Source: Histomonas meleagridis (lineage: Eukaryota; Parabasalia; Tritrichomonadida; Dientamoebidae). Taken from it: a stretch of 64,000 bases of DNA. The DNA is taken from positions 434,001 to 498,000 of the forward strand of contig WSYJ01000178.1 of the NCBI GenBank assembly GCA_020186115.1, given 5' to 3'. Under the pieces are notes generated by a model. That model made no database searches. It was not told where the DNA came from and saw only the letters and a list, made by a program, of their open reading frames with translations. Below are positions 1 to 12,148 of the stretch, piece by piece. The position numbers were made by a program, and so were the translations under genes. Positions within the stretch are counted from its first letter, which is position 1. Each line of letters begins with the position of its first letter.

Positions 1-204
1 AAATCAATTATAAAAGATGATATTACACTAAAGAAGATGATGAAAAAAAAAAAAAAATTCTCTAAAGCATCTGGAAAGCCTGTTGATCGTGCTTATAAAA
101 GACAAAAATTTTTGATGTATAAATATTTTGATGATAATTATGATGAATTCCAAAAATTAGTCCCACACGTTTCAGCCCAATATGAAAAGGATCCAAATCC
201 TTAA
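1..204 (+). CDS. Hypothetical protein, C-terminal part (left-arm copy)
   Basis: Open from the first base of the window to TAA at 202-204; it encodes the last 67 residues of the 108-aa protein seen complete at 31884-32210. Residues just after the window start are altered by a run of 15 A (43-57) that replaces, at equal length, the mixed sequence of the other copy, so that a stretch reads as lysines. The tail, with the motif ASGKPVDRAYKRQKF, is unchanged. I do not recognise the family. The N-terminus lies outside the window. Confidence 0.6.
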   Translation, partial: KSIIKDDITLKKMMKKKKKFSKASGKPVDRAYKRQKFLMYKYFDDNYDEFQKLVPHVSAQYEKDPNP

Positions 205-506
205 AAATTAATAAAGCAACCATTTAGGTTTTTTCTTATTTAATGTTAGCAAGCATTCCAGTTGATGTTATATTGCAATTTAAACCAAGGATATTATCCA
301 AACTTATAGTTTGCCATTAAGTCCACAAATAATTTCTGATCTTCTCGTGAAAATGGTATCATAAACATTCCACTTATCTATAAACTTCAAAAAATAACCC
401 ACTTAAAAACAATAATTGCACAACGTTCTTCCCAACTCTATACTTGGGTATTATATGATATATAAAATAAATGTTTTAAAATTATATTAAAAACATAAAG
501 AAACAT
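205..506. other. Intergenic, no gene seen
   Basis: AT-rich DNA between the convergent ends of the unknown small gene and the PHD-finger gene. No open frame of note and no RNA gene recognised. The matching stretch in the other arm (31569-31883) differs by an extra run of 15 T. Confidence 0.6.
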
Positions 507-1124
507 TTATTTAGGTTGATGATACATATCAATTTGTTCCGACAAATAGCCTAGAATTGGCGTGTTCATTTCTTTCGTCTCTTCAGAAAGTTCTTGAAGA
601 ATGTTGGAAAGATCTTTCAACAAATTTCGTTCTTCTGAAAGTTCTGAAAGGAGTTGCATTCCGCCTTCTTCATCAACACTACTTCGGACAATGTCTTCAA
701 GATTGAAATAAACATCATCGCGTGAAATAATCGCCGAAACCCATGCTGATGATTTTTCGAATAATTCGCTGATGTTGGCGCTATCTTGATATGAATTAGC
801 AATAACTTGCGTCATTTTGTTATTCCCTATTTCTTGACTTAATATTGATAAATCAATCCCTTTGTTTAAAAGTGCTTGTGATGATTCTTGTAAACAATAT
901 GGACAAACCCACGTCGGATTATCAGTTTCATCCTCAATACATTCAATATGAAATTGACAATGACAAACTGAACAAAAAATCATTTCATCTGAATTCGTTG
1001 GTTGACCACACGGACAACGAAATATTGGTGCATTTTCTTCTTCTTTGATTTTTTTATGAAAATTTCGATGCGATGGCGATGCAAGTCTTGAAAGTTCTGA
1101 AAGTCGTTGAAGAGGATCATTCAT
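507..1124 (-). CDS. PHD-finger protein (left-arm copy, intact)
   Basis: A 205-aa protein starting at ATG 1124 (the frame is open for five more codons upstream, but without an ATG). Residues ~35-80 form a PHD-type zinc finger: a CPCG pair, then CSVC, FHIEC and finally WVCPYC, giving the Cys4-His-Cys3 ligand order with the conserved Trp two residues before the last Cys pair. PHD fingers usually read histone H3 tails, so a nuclear chromatin role is likely by family. The rest is acidic and helical, with no second domain recognised. The gene is intact here, whereas the other copy at 30950-31568 has one extra C that shifts its C-terminus. Confidence 0.8.
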   Translation of the reverse strand: MNDPLQRLSELSRLASPSHRNFHKKIKEEENAPIFRCPCGQPTNSDEMIFCSVCHCQFHIECIEDETDNPTWVCPYCLQESSQALLNKGIDLSILSQEIGNNKMTQVIANSYQDSANISELFEKSSAWVSAIISRDDVYFNLEDIVRSSVDEEGGMQLLSELSEERNLLKDLSNILQELSEETKEMNTPILGYLSEQIDMYHQPK

Positions 1125-1290
1125 TATTGATGTGTTCAATTATGAAATAAAAAGTTATGTGGAATGAGAACGTGAGTTACTTAACGTGCGACTTAAAATG
1201 AAATTTGAAATTGTTTTAGTGGTATTTATAGTAAAATAGATAAATATAATCCAACAAAAAATATTTTTTACTCATATATATATAAATATT

Positions 1291-2197
1291 TTAATATTCA
1301 AAGAGTGCAAGCGAAAGAATACCTTTTTTATGTGAACTACCATTCGAATATATTTTTTTCCCTGTCTCTGCTTCCCACGTTCGATAATTATGTGCCTCCT
1401 GTGATAATATATTTGCTGTCTTTGGTAATGGCAACATCCCAAATCCATTTCATTTGACGGGGATCTTCAAGATGAAATTTTTCTTTATAATTTATAAAAT
1501 CATAAATTTTCGATGTTGAATCTGCTGATGTTGTAACAAAATATTTTTCATCTGGTGAAATCTTACTTCGAAGAATTACATCTTGATGCGCTTGAAAATT
1601 AATTTCTTGGCGAAATTCATTCAATTCTGAATCAAAATTCAAAACAGAAATTTCTCCATTTTGAAGTCCAACTAAAAATTTATTCCCATTTCGCGTCATG
1701 GAAAGACTTCGAATTGGACATTGTCGAACTTGATATTTATTTATTAATTGATAATTCCGATTGTCGTACATTTCAATAAATCCTTTTTCATCACTTAAAA
1801 AAAGATAATTTTCATTAGGATGAAGTAAAATATTATTAAGTGATGTTTCAGTGCTAATTGAATGTTGTGGTCGATTGCTTTGTAATGGATCCCAAAATTT
1901 AAATGTTCGATCTTCACTACATGAATAAAAATTATTTCCTAAAAAAACTAAATCTGTAACATTTCCTGTATGTCCTGTAAATTGAACAAATTTTTCATTA
2001 CTAATAATATTGTGTAAATTAACTTAAGGATTTGTGGCTGTTAAAAATTTCTTATCTTCATGAACTAAAATTCGATTAACTTGTGAATTAAGAATTGTGA
2101 CTGGACGAATATTTGGGTCTTCTTCCCATTCAAAAATACTTGTAAATGTAATACTTAAATCTAATCCTGCTGAGATTAAATAAGGTGTATAATTCAT
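1291..2197 (-). pseudogene. LST8: LST8-like WD40 protein, broken (left-arm copy)
   Basis: Starts at ATG 2197 and resembles LST8/mLST8, the seven-WD-repeat subunit of TOR kinase complexes: a SQVNR segment, the GHTGNVTDLVF and SEDRTFKFWD repeat, LHPNENYL, and the LST8-typical MKWIWDVA followed by a tyrosine-isoleucine-threonine strand near the end. Two lesions break it: an in-frame TAA about 58 codons in, where a Gln codon (CAA) would fit, and a +1 shift near 1388, after which the last repeat (NYRTWEAETGKK) continues in another frame to a stop at 1291. Both lesions also occur in the other arm, so either the gene died before duplication or the same consensus error was copied. No in-frame TAA occurs in the other genes here, so reassignment of TAA is unlikely. 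Confidence 0.72.
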
Positions 2198-2235
2198 AAT
2201 AAAAAAGAAATTTTTAATTTTTAATTATTTTGTTA

Positions 2236-2246
2236 AACGGTCATTT
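2236..2246 (+). promoter_or_regulatory. AACGGTCATTT promoter-like element
   Basis: Lies in the 70-bp gap between the divergently transcribed LST8-like and RPP40-like genes, 21 bp before the RPP40-like ATG. The AACGG core fits a Myb-type site (YAACNG), and similar elements stand just upstream of many starts in this window. Promoter function is inferred from position and recurrence. Confidence 0.4.
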
Positions 2247-2267
2247 AATCATTTTTTTTTTTTCTAA

Positions 2268-3161
2268 ATGATCCCAAGTATTAAAAGTCAATCATTTCGA
2301 GAAATTCGATCATCAATGAATCAAAAAGAACATTTGAAAAGTATTCTTCAAAAACATCCATTTATTCATTGTCTTGAAATTATCACGAATAAGCAACCAC
2401 CAACATTTCCTCATTTTTCTGATCATTATTATCAAGTTTTAATAAATCCAAAATTTTTAAAAGATGAAAATGTATTAAATGATATTATTGAAGGAAACAT
2501 TATTTTTGTTTCATTAACACCTATTCATAATGGGAATGGATTATATATTTATAAAGGAAATATTCTTTTTTTAATAAATCAAAGTACATATCAACGTTTT
2601 GGTCTTCAAGGTCAAAAATATGAAGACAAATATTTAATTTCCATTCAAGCGACAGAACGCGAACGCATTCAACGTCTTCAAATTGTTGAAAATATCGAAG
2701 GGATTCTTTATAGTAATAATTTAAATATTTATGAGAAATATATTGAAAAACTAGAAATTTCCACACCGAACATTGAAGGATGGAAAAATATTTCTAATTT
2801 TAATTTTAATATTTTTGAAATCTTTGAAAAGAAAAACATTAAACAAGAAGAAATCAAAGAGTTTATTTCTAACCTTGAGGAAAGTTTTTATAAGGAATTT
2901 ATAACTATAACATCAAATCTTTCTAAAATTATCATCAAAGGATTTCTTAATGTTTCAGAAATAGAAGAATTTCTGATGAGTCTTGGAGAAGAATCGTATT
3001 GCATCATTAGCATTTGGGATATGAAAGATGTTGTTTCATCATTTTTAGGCAAGAAACTTACGATGAAAGGCATTGGAGGAGGAACAGAAATGATTTTGTA
3101 TGGTGACGAATTTCCATTCTCTATCGAAATTCAAACAGTTGAATATTTACAAGAAGAATAA
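2268..3161 (+). CDS. RPP40: RPP40-like RNase P/MRP protein subunit (left-arm copy, intact)
   Basis: A 297-aa protein. Two regions recall the Ribonuc_P_40 family as I know it. The first is residues ~95-130, with STYQRFGLQGQKY followed by a strand of the LISIQ type, like the TYERLGLQG segment of human RPP40. The second is the C-terminal ~80 residues, where a KGFL strand leads to an EEFL helix and then GGGTEMILY, like the GFILPEKI...GGEHLYNFVIF layout of RPP40. RPP40 is a protein subunit of nuclear RNase P and RNase MRP, which process tRNA and rRNA precursors. The assignment is by remembered pattern, not by search. The start is the first ATG, 21 bp after an AACGG element shared with the divergent LST8-like gene. 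Confidence 0.6.
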   Translation: MIPSIKSQSFREIRSSMNQKEHLKSILQKHPFIHCLEIITNKQPPTFPHFSDHYYQVLINPKFLKDENVLNDIIEGNIIFVSLTPIHNGNGLYIYKGNILFLINQSTYQRFGLQGQKYEDKYLISIQATERERIQRLQIVENIEGILYSNNLNIYEKYIEKLEISTPNIEGWKNISNFNFNIFEIFEKKNIKQEEIKEFISNLEESFYKEFITITSNLSKIIIKGFLNVSEIEEFLMSLGEESYCIISIWDMKDVVSSFLGKKLTMKGIGGGTEMILYGDEFPFSIEIQTVEYLQEE

Positions 3162-3284
3162 ACAAATAAATAAATATATTATATATAAATAAATGAATAA
3201 AATCATATAAAAACATTTTAAATATTTTTTTGAACAAATGAATTTAAAAAGAATAAGGAAAATAATCAACAAAACAATTTTTAT

Positions 3285-3938
3285 TTAATAAATTAAACAA
3301 TTATTATTCGATGTTTCATTATTGTCATTATTAAGATATTCTTCTATTTCTTCATCAATATCATGAACAAAGAATAAATTCGATTCATTTGGTAACATAT
3401 TTAATGTCGAAAGATATTTGTTTTGAACTTTAATCGATATATAACGAAAAAGTGTTTGAAGATTAAGTGTTTCAGGAACACTGATTCGAAATAATGGCGC
3501 ATTGAGTTGCTTCGACATTCGCGTCGATTCTTCAACTTTAATTAAACTATTTTCAATTAAATCTGTTTTGTTTTCAACTAGAATAACTTCAGTATTAGGT
3601 GAATACATTTTAACCTTTTCTAACCATTCTGGAATACTTTCAAATGATGAACGATCTTCAACTGAATAAAAAAGAACAAAAATATTAACTTCTTCAAAAA
3701 CATCTTCACTAAGAAAATGATATTTTTCAAGACCTGGTGTATCCCATAGAAATAAATGAACTGATTCTTGTGTGTTTTCTAAATTATAATTAATTTCATA
3801 AAATTCAGAACTTAACGAAGGAATATATGTTGAAGGAAATTCATTATTTAAATATTTTTGAATAACTGAAGTTTTCCCAACCCCACTATTCCCAACGAAA
3901 ACAATTTTAAAATCATAACCAAGATAACTTTCTTTCAT
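3285..3938 (-). CDS. Ras-superfamily small GTPase with CaaX end (left-arm copy)
   Basis: 217 aa from ATG 3938; an upstream extension in the same frame has no ATG. The P-loop GNSGVGKT is at residues 16-23, the G3 box reads WDTPG (66-69) with Leu where Ras/Rab proteins have the catalytic Gln, and G4 is NKTD. The G5 loop reads RISV instead of the usual TSAK. The protein ends in CLIY, a plausible CaaX prenylation box, which is Ras/Rho-like rather than the double-Cys end of Rabs. Loss of Gln suggests slow or absent intrinsic GTP hydrolysis. The other copy at 28135-28788 has a 15-T run that turns Val-Leu into Phe-Phe, and one Tyr-to-His change. Confidence 0.82.
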   Translation of the reverse strand: MKESYLGYDFKIVFVGNSGVGKTSVIQKYLNNEFPSTYIPSLSSEFYEINYNLENTQESVHLFLWDTPGLEKYHFLSEDVFEEVNIFVLFYSVEDRSSFESIPEWLEKVKMYSPNTEVILVENKTDLIENSLIKVEESTRMSKQLNAPLFRISVPETLNLQTLFRYISIKVQNKYLSTLNMLPNESNLFFVHDIDEEIEEYLNNDNNETSNNNCLIY

Positions 3939-4451
3939 TTTTTTCTTTTCTTTTTTTCTTTTAAGTTTTACGTTTATTATTCCCACTTTTCATAAACAAC
4001 AGAAAATAAATAATCAGCTGCAAAGAAAGTTCTATATATTGTTAATTATATTTCCCATATTAAAATAGTTACAAGTTATCTGATAGTTTAAAAACTATAA
4101 AATCTTTTTATTAAGCATTTTATTCTATAAAAGCAATTTTAAGTAATTAATTTTTCATTAATTATATTTATAAAAATAATATTAATATATAAAAATGGAG
4201 TATGAACACAATATTGCTTAAAAAAATTTTACCATAATATATTTGCATAAACAATTAATTTTATAAAGAATATAATGTCAATATCCTTTTATCTCTTAAA
4301 TATTCGACATCATTGGTGTGGATTCCTAATTACAATCATCAATATTTTATAATTTTATAACTGATTTTTGATTTAATATCGATATTCATTAAAAATTAAA
4401 AAATGAATGAAGGAATTTTGAATTTTATTCATCTCCTATTAGATTCTATGA
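3939..4451. other. Intergenic, no gene seen
   Basis: AT-rich spacer upstream of the GTPase gene and downstream of the BspA-like gene, both on the minus strand. It contains AAACGT about 25 bp before the GTPase ATG, a weak match to the upstream element seen elsewhere. Otherwise nothing is recognised. Confidence 0.55.
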
Positions 4452-7400
4452 TCATGGATCAATTTTATTGGAAAATCGTTCCTTTTTTTTCTTGTATATT
4501 ATAAACATCACCAATACAGTTAGAGTAGACGCACCAATAATACAAACTACGATTGAAACAGCAAGTACTGCAGAAGAGTGACCTTCTTCCACAGTAATTG
4601 GTGCATAACTTGATTCAGGTTCTTCTGAGCATGAACATTCTTGACACGATATTTCAGTATATTCTGGACAACTAATTTCACTTTGTTCTGGACATGAACA
4701 TTCAGGAATTGTAATTTCTGTAGGTTCTTGATAAATAATTCCATTATCAAATCCATACCATAAATAATGATTATTTTCAGGATTAATTGTACATTGTTCA
4801 AGATAATTATTCCAAGCTGCTTCAATTGGTAATTTAATTATAGGTAATTTTCCTGCATTAACAAAAATATTTTCATTAAATGTTGTTGGTGGTTTTATTC
4901 CAAGTTTTAATTCTTTTAATTTTATACAATTGTTAAATATATTTGAAGAATCTTGATTCACTGTCGAAATTGAGGATAAATCAATTGATTCTAAATTTGT
5001 ACAACCATTAAAATGATTATCTCCTATCATTATTGATATTTTTGGTAATGAAATTGATAATAAAGAAGAACAATTCATAAAACAATTAGATGACATAATA
5101 TTAGCATATTCAACATTAATTGATTTTAATTTTGTTAAATTCGCAAATAAATTATTTGGAATACTAACTAAAAGAGGGATCGAAACTTCTTGTAAATTAT
5201 AATCACCTATTAGATCATCTGACCTCATAGTTTGTTGTAAATCTAAAACTAATTTTGTTAAATTTGGAAGATTTTGTAATACACCATAAGCAAATGTAAC
5301 TTCACCATGAATAATAATTTCAGTCAAAGAAATACAATTAGTAAATGTTCCACTTTGTATTTCAGAAATTGTTGCAATATTTGCTTCAAATTTAATTAAT
5401 GTTAAACAATCTTTTAATACATCTCTTAAATCATTAGCTTCTATAAGACCTCCAATAAGTTCTAATGTTTCAACGTTATCATTTGTGTATAAATTTAATG
5501 AAAGTTTTCGACTTTTATATTCGATTCCATTAATCTTAAATATTTTCATTGGTGGTAAAAGATTTGAATCGATATTAATTCCACACCATTTTTCATCTTC
5601 TTTAATATCATCCACTACATTTGATTGATCATCATAAATAAGATAATCATCTTTATTAGGTAATTCTAATTGAATATTTGGACAATTTATAAATGAATCT
5701 TTATGAAATGTTGTTGGTTGTTTTGAAGGTAATTTTATTCGAATTAATTGATTACAATCTTGAAATATTAATGATGCAGTGTTATCAACATTTTCTAATG
5801 AAGATAAATCAATTTCTCTTAAATTATTGCATCCTGAAAATATTTGATCACCATTTAATTGTAAACATCCTGGAATAATAATTGTACTTAATAAATTACA
5901 ACCTAAAAATGCGCCGAAATTAATAACTTTTGTTTCTTTAAATTCAATATATTGTAATAAAGTACAACCACTAAAACATTCTTTCATTAAAGAAACACTT
6001 TTCATAATTTTAACTTTAGTTAATGTTTTTATATCTTTAAATTGTTCAGATTCAATTATAGAAGATTCCAAAACAGCAGATTCTAATATCGAAATTTCTG
6101 TTAACAATGGGAATTCTGTATGTAATTCATTTAGATGTGATTGTTTAATTAACCCTTTTTGTATTTCTACTTTTTTAACTTCTGTAATACCACTAATTTT
6201 TGCTGCATTAATTAAAGTATCACTATTTAATGATTCTCCATCATTTATTGATACTGTAATATATAATTGAATTAAACCAATTCCACACCATTTCAAATCA
6301 TCACTTAAATCATCTTCAACATCAATATTTGAATCATATAAACGTAATTCATCATTTTTTAACCCAAGAATTATAATATCTTTTCCTTTAAATGTATCTT
6401 TATTAAATGTTTTTGGTGGAATATTTGGTAAATATATTGAATTTAAAGGACAATCTTTAAATATATTACATGAATCAGAATTAACATTTTGTAAATTTAT
6501 AAGACTAATCGAAGTTAATGAAGTACAACCTGAAAAATGATTATCTCCTTCTAATGTAATAATATTTAAACTAATTGATTCAATACTTTTACAACCACTA
6601 AAAGCAGAATCACAAAGTATTTTAGCATCTTCAATTATAACATTTTTAAGTTGAATACAATCTTTAAAACAATTTTGAGGAATTTTAGTAATTCCTGGTA
6701 ATGTTATTGAAATAAGAGGTAACCCACTAAAAATCGAATCAGTTAATTCATCTTTTAAAGTTACTGTTTTAGATATAATTAAATTTTCAAGAAAAGATAA
6801 TTTGGTAATACTTTCAAGAATAGAATTTATTGTTAAAATCCCTTTAATAATTTCTAATGTATTAATAGATAATTCAGAAATACCTGATGATAATATACAA
6901 TCAGAAAGTTTCATTCCTGTAATTATTTTATTTTGTCCATTTATTTTAATTCCTATTAAAACAGAAGGTATAATAAGTCCACACCAAAGTCCATCATTTT
7001 CTTTATCATCTTCTACTAAATTATTATTATCATATGTTAAATAATCATTTTCAGATGGTAAAATTAATGATAATTGTTCTTCAAGACCAACAAATACATT
7101 TTTATTAAAAGTATTTGGTGGAATTGAAGGGAAATTTAAAGTTTTAAGTTTATGACAACCAGAAAAAATACTATTAGCATCACTTGGTACAGTTTTCAAT
7201 TCTTTTAATGAAATTGATAATAATTCATTACAATTATTAAAAATGATTATTACCAATAATATTTTGTAACTTATTTAATACGATTGTTTTAAGTTTAATA
7301 CAATCTTTAAAAGCTGAAGAATACATTGAAGTTGCTGTAATTATTACATTTTCTAAAGATAAACAACCACAAAATGCTTCTTCACCAATTGAATAAGTTC

Positions 7401-10400
7401 CATCATATAAAATAGTAATATATTTCAAGTTTATATTATTTGACATAGCATTTGAAGGAATTTCTTCAATAATAACATTTGATGGAATCGTTAAAGAAGT
7501 AATAGAAGAAGGAAGTGGGAAATCTGAACCTGATATTTTTCCTTTAATTATTTCAACAATTTTAGAATCTTCATTAATAATACTTTTTAATGTTAAACCA
7601 TTAACTATTTCACCATCTATTAAACATGATATTATTGTATAAGATAAAATAAGTGAATAAAATTTCATATTATTATCAATTCCATCTGCTTTATCATATT
7701 GAATAGCTTCTTCATTAGTTATTCCAATAAGTAAAGGATTACTATCAAATAAAAATGAACCTTGAACTATTGGTGGTGTACCAGATAATTGAATTGATTT
7801 AATATTTGGTGAATTTTCCGAAATATAACCAATGTCATTAACTTTTGTCAAATTTGGTAATTCTATATTTTTAAGATTTAAATTATTAGAAAAGAAATGT
7901 GAACCTGTAATTGTATCAACAAATGGAAATGAAATGATTTCAAGTGATGTTGGACCATAAAAACAACGTGAACTTAATTCTTTTGTATTTGGTATATTTA
8001 TAGATTGAAGATTTATACATCCTTCAAAAGAACTTGTTCCAATTAATCTAATTCCACATTTAATATTTATATTTTGAATTTTTTGATGATTTTTTAAGAA
8101 ATTATCAGGAATTATTTGATTTTCAATTGAAGCAGAAGATTCAATTATTAAATCTGTTAAAGTGACAAAAGTATCTTTGAAAGTATTTAGAACTTCATTT
8201 GTTAAATGACCATTAAATATTGTTAATTGATTAATTTCTGAAGTAACTTTTCCTGTAGCAAGACATGCATCATATAATGTAATACCAATTCCAAAAGAAT
8301 TATCAGCACTAATATTAATCCATTCATAATGTTTTAATTCTAAACCACACCAATGATTATCTCCAGCTGTATCACCTTCAACATTAATATCATTATCATA
8401 TATATTAATTGATTCAGGTGGAATTACAATATCACATGTAAGAGATAAAAATGTATCTCTATGAAATGTTAAAGGAGGTCGATCTGGCATTGATATTGTT
8501 TTTAATCCTCTACATCCTTTAAATATATTTGCTGATGTTGAATCAACTGTAACTAAAAATTTTAAGGAAAGTGATTCAATATTTTCACAATTTGAAAAAA
8601 TATAATCGCCTTGAAATTCTTGAATTTTTGGTATTTCGAGTTCAACTAAGCTAATACAACCACTAAATGCAAAAGAACCAAGTTTCGTAACTAATGGTAA
8701 TTTACATTTTTTCATTGCAGTAAAATCTAAAAATCCATTTTCAGGAACATTTAATGCATTTGGGAAGAAAACATTTTCTAATATTTTTGGGGATGGAATA
8801 ACACCAAATTCAATTGATTGATAACCAAGTGAAATTGTTTTTATATTATTACAATCAGAAAATGCATTCGTTCCCATATAAGTACATGAATCAAGTTCTA
8901 AAATTGTTAATTTTTGACAATTCGAAAAACAATATTCATCAATTGAAGTACAATGTTTTGCATTTACTTCAATTAATTGAATACAATCTCTAAACATCCA
9001 TTTCCTTAAAATTGGTACATTTTCGAATGAAACTTTTTGAAGAACAGAACATCCATCAAATTGACATCCAACATTTCCTTGACCATAAACACTTCTTGTA
9101 GAAAGTTCAATAACATTATTAAATGTAACTTCTATAAAAACACATTTATAAAATGCATCAGTTCCAATTGAATTTAATTTTGGTGCAATAATATTTTTTA
9201 AGTTGTATACAATTAGCAAATGCATAATTTCCAATATTTGTACATTCAATAATTTCAACGGAAGTTAATTTTGGACAAGAATTAAATGCATAATTATCAA
9301 TTGTTATCAGAGAAGATAAACTAATTGTTGTTAATGATGAAATTTCACTAAATGCATATTCACCAATATAATTAACTATTGGAAATGTAACATTAGTATA
9401 TGAATGACATCGAACAAAAGCACTTCCATCAATAGTTGTTACAACAGGTGTATCGATATAAATAAGTTGAGTACAATCTCTGAACATCCATTTTCTAATA
9501 ATAGGCGTATTTTTCATTGTAATCTTTTTAAGTACAGAACATCTATCAAATTGACATCCAACATTTCCTTGACCATAAACACTTCTTGTAGAAAGTTCAA
9601 TAACATTATTAAATGTAACTTCTATAAAAAACACATTTATAAAATGCATCAGTTCCAAGTTTAGTAACAAGTGGTGCATTAATTGATGAAAGTTGAATAC
9701 AATTATAAAATGCATAATTATCAATAGTTACACAATTTGGTAATATAACTGTTATTAAATTATTACAACCTTCAAAAGCATTTTGTGCGATTGTTTGAAC
9801 AGGTGAATTAATAATTGTTAAATTTGGTAAATTAGCAAATGCAGAATTTCCAATATAATTTAATATTGGGAAATCTATATTTGAATAACTTGTACAACCT
9901 GTAAATGTTTTTTCATCTATGACTGTAACATTTGGTGCATTAATATCGATCAAAGAATAACAATTTTTAAACATCCATTTTCTTAAATTATTCACTAATG
10001 GCATTGATATTGATTTAAGTAATTCACAACCTTCAAATTGTGATCCAACATTTCCTTCACCATAAACATTATATGTTCCAAATGAAATTACATTTTGTAA
10101 TATTACATTTTCTATAGATGTATATTGAAAAGCACGATCATTAATTGTTTGTACAGATGGAATTTTAATTAACGTAAGTTTTGAACAACCACTAAATCCT
10201 TTTGAGTTAATAGTAATACAATTTATTAAATCAATACTAATTAAATTCACACATCCTTCAAAAGCAGCAACACCTATAGTAATAACAGAATCTAAAGTAA
10301 TATTTTGAATCCCTTGACATCCTGCAAAAGCAGATTCATCAATTGTTTGTAATTTTGGGAATGTAATATTACATAATGAAGAACAACCAGAAAATGTTGA

Positions 10401-12148
10401 AGAATCTGTACTAACAACTTCAGGTGCATCTATTGATTCCAAAACGGAACAATCTTTAAACATCCATTTCTTAAAATATGTTAAAGCATGTAATGAAATA
10501 CTTTTAAGATGTGAACAACCTTCGAAACAATTTGCAAAATTCCCACTTCCATAAACATTTCTAATTACGATTGTTACAAGTTTATTTAATTCAACATGAA
10601 CTAAAGCTGTTTTATAAAAAGCATCTGAAGAAATTGAAGTTAAAGAAGGCATTGATATTTCTGAAAGCTTAACACAATTTTTGAAACAATAATAACCAAT
10701 AGATGTTACATTTGAAAATTCTACTTTTTCAAGAGATTGACAATCCATAAAAGAACTTTCACCTATTGTTATAACAGAAATCATTTTAACATAAACTAAA
10801 TTATTATAACCAGAAAATGCATTATCTTCAATCTTATTAATTTTTTGTAATATAAGATTTGTTAAAACTGAACAACCTGAAAAAGCATTTGAACCTATTG
10901 TTTGAGCATTATCCATATTTAAATTTAATAATGAAGTACAATCTTTAAACATCCAAGCAGGAATACTTCTTGCTTTTTGAGCAGAAAAACTATTTAAATT
11001 ATTACAACCCATAAAATATCCACCAACATTATTAGTACCATCAATATTCCCTAATTCAAAATTTTCTAATTCATTAAATGTTAATTGTGTTACCCCAATA
11101 TTCCGAAACGCAGCATATGATATTGATTGAAGTATTGGAATTTCTACACGTGTTAAACTTTTACATCCATTAAAAGCATTATTCCCTATTGATATACAAA
11201 CTTTTAAAACGACTGTTTCTAAATTTATACAATTTTGGAAAGCAGATGATTCAATATTTTCTACTTTTAGAAAATTAATTTCTTTAATTGTTGGAATATC
11301 TTTAAATGAAGCAATTCCGATTGTCTTTAATTCAGGTAAATTTAATGTTGAAAGACTACAACCTGAAAAACATCCTTCTTCAATTATTTTAACTTTCTCT
11401 CCAATAATTGTATTGAGATTTGAACATCCATTAAAAGCATATTTACTAATTTTTTCAATTTGATTTAATTGAATATTTTCAAGAAAAGTACATGAATCAA
11501 AACAATAACCATCTTCACTCATTTCTAAAAGATTATTTAAAGTTAATGAAACGAAAGCACAACTTTTGAAACAATGATGAACCAATATAATTAATTAATG
11601 GTGCATTTAATATTGATAAGTGAATACAATCACTAAAAGCATAATCATTTATTGTATTAATTAATGGTAATTCAATCGAAGAAAGATCAGTATTTGAAAA
11701 TCCATAATTATCAATAATTTTTACATTTGGTAAAGTAATTGAAGCTAATGAAACACATGATTGAAAAGCTGAATCTTTTATATTTTCACAAGATGAAAAA
11801 TTTTATATTATAAAGAGCACTACATTCAGCAAAAGCTTTCTCACCAATAATTGTTGCACCATCAATGATTACACTTGATAATAAAACACATCCTTTCATT
11901 AAGTTATCACTTATTATCCCTGTGAATGAATCAATATGAATTTCAAGTGTTAATAATGATGTAAATGAATTTGAAATTATCAAATTTAATGGAAAATCTC
12001 CTGATTTAACATTTAAAGATGTAATAGTATCAATCCCAGCACCATATGAATTAAGGATATCATCAAATGTATCACCTGTGTATTCTTGCTGGTTAACTTC
12101 AATCACCATAATGGAAGATATTCCAGAAAGCAGAATAACAAAAATCAT
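4452..12148 (-). CDS. BspA-like leucine-rich-repeat surface protein (left-arm copy, 5 frameshifts)
   Basis: One gene of 7,697 bp broken by five single-base insertions (near 11785, 11575, 9630, 9205 and 7248; four lie in homopolymers). Without them it has 2,564 codons, the same as the other copy. The N-terminus (MIFVILLSGISSIMVIEV) is a signal peptide. The body is BspA/TpLRR-type repeats (LRR_5) of the form AFxxCxxLxxI. The first half holds five super-repeats of ~163 aa, each with a VYGxGN-like and a WMF(K/R)(D/N)C segment. The second half has blocks closed by a YD...DD...WCG module. A Cys-rich stalk (PECSCPEQ), one membrane span and a KKKKER tail end the protein, so it is a type I surface protein. 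BspA-like proteins are expanded in trichomonads and implicated in adhesion. AACGACC at 12161 lies just upstream. Confidence 0.9.

Noticed and set aside
617-802. Short frames opposite or overlapping the PHD gene
   Set aside because: They overlap the zinc-finger gene in other frames and have no motif; the PHD frame explains the conservation between arms.
2020-2030. Reassignment of TAA to glutamine, suggested by TAA at a Gln position in the LST8-like gene
   Set aside because: No other gene in the window has in-frame TAA or TAG, and genes end in TAA, so the standard code holds.
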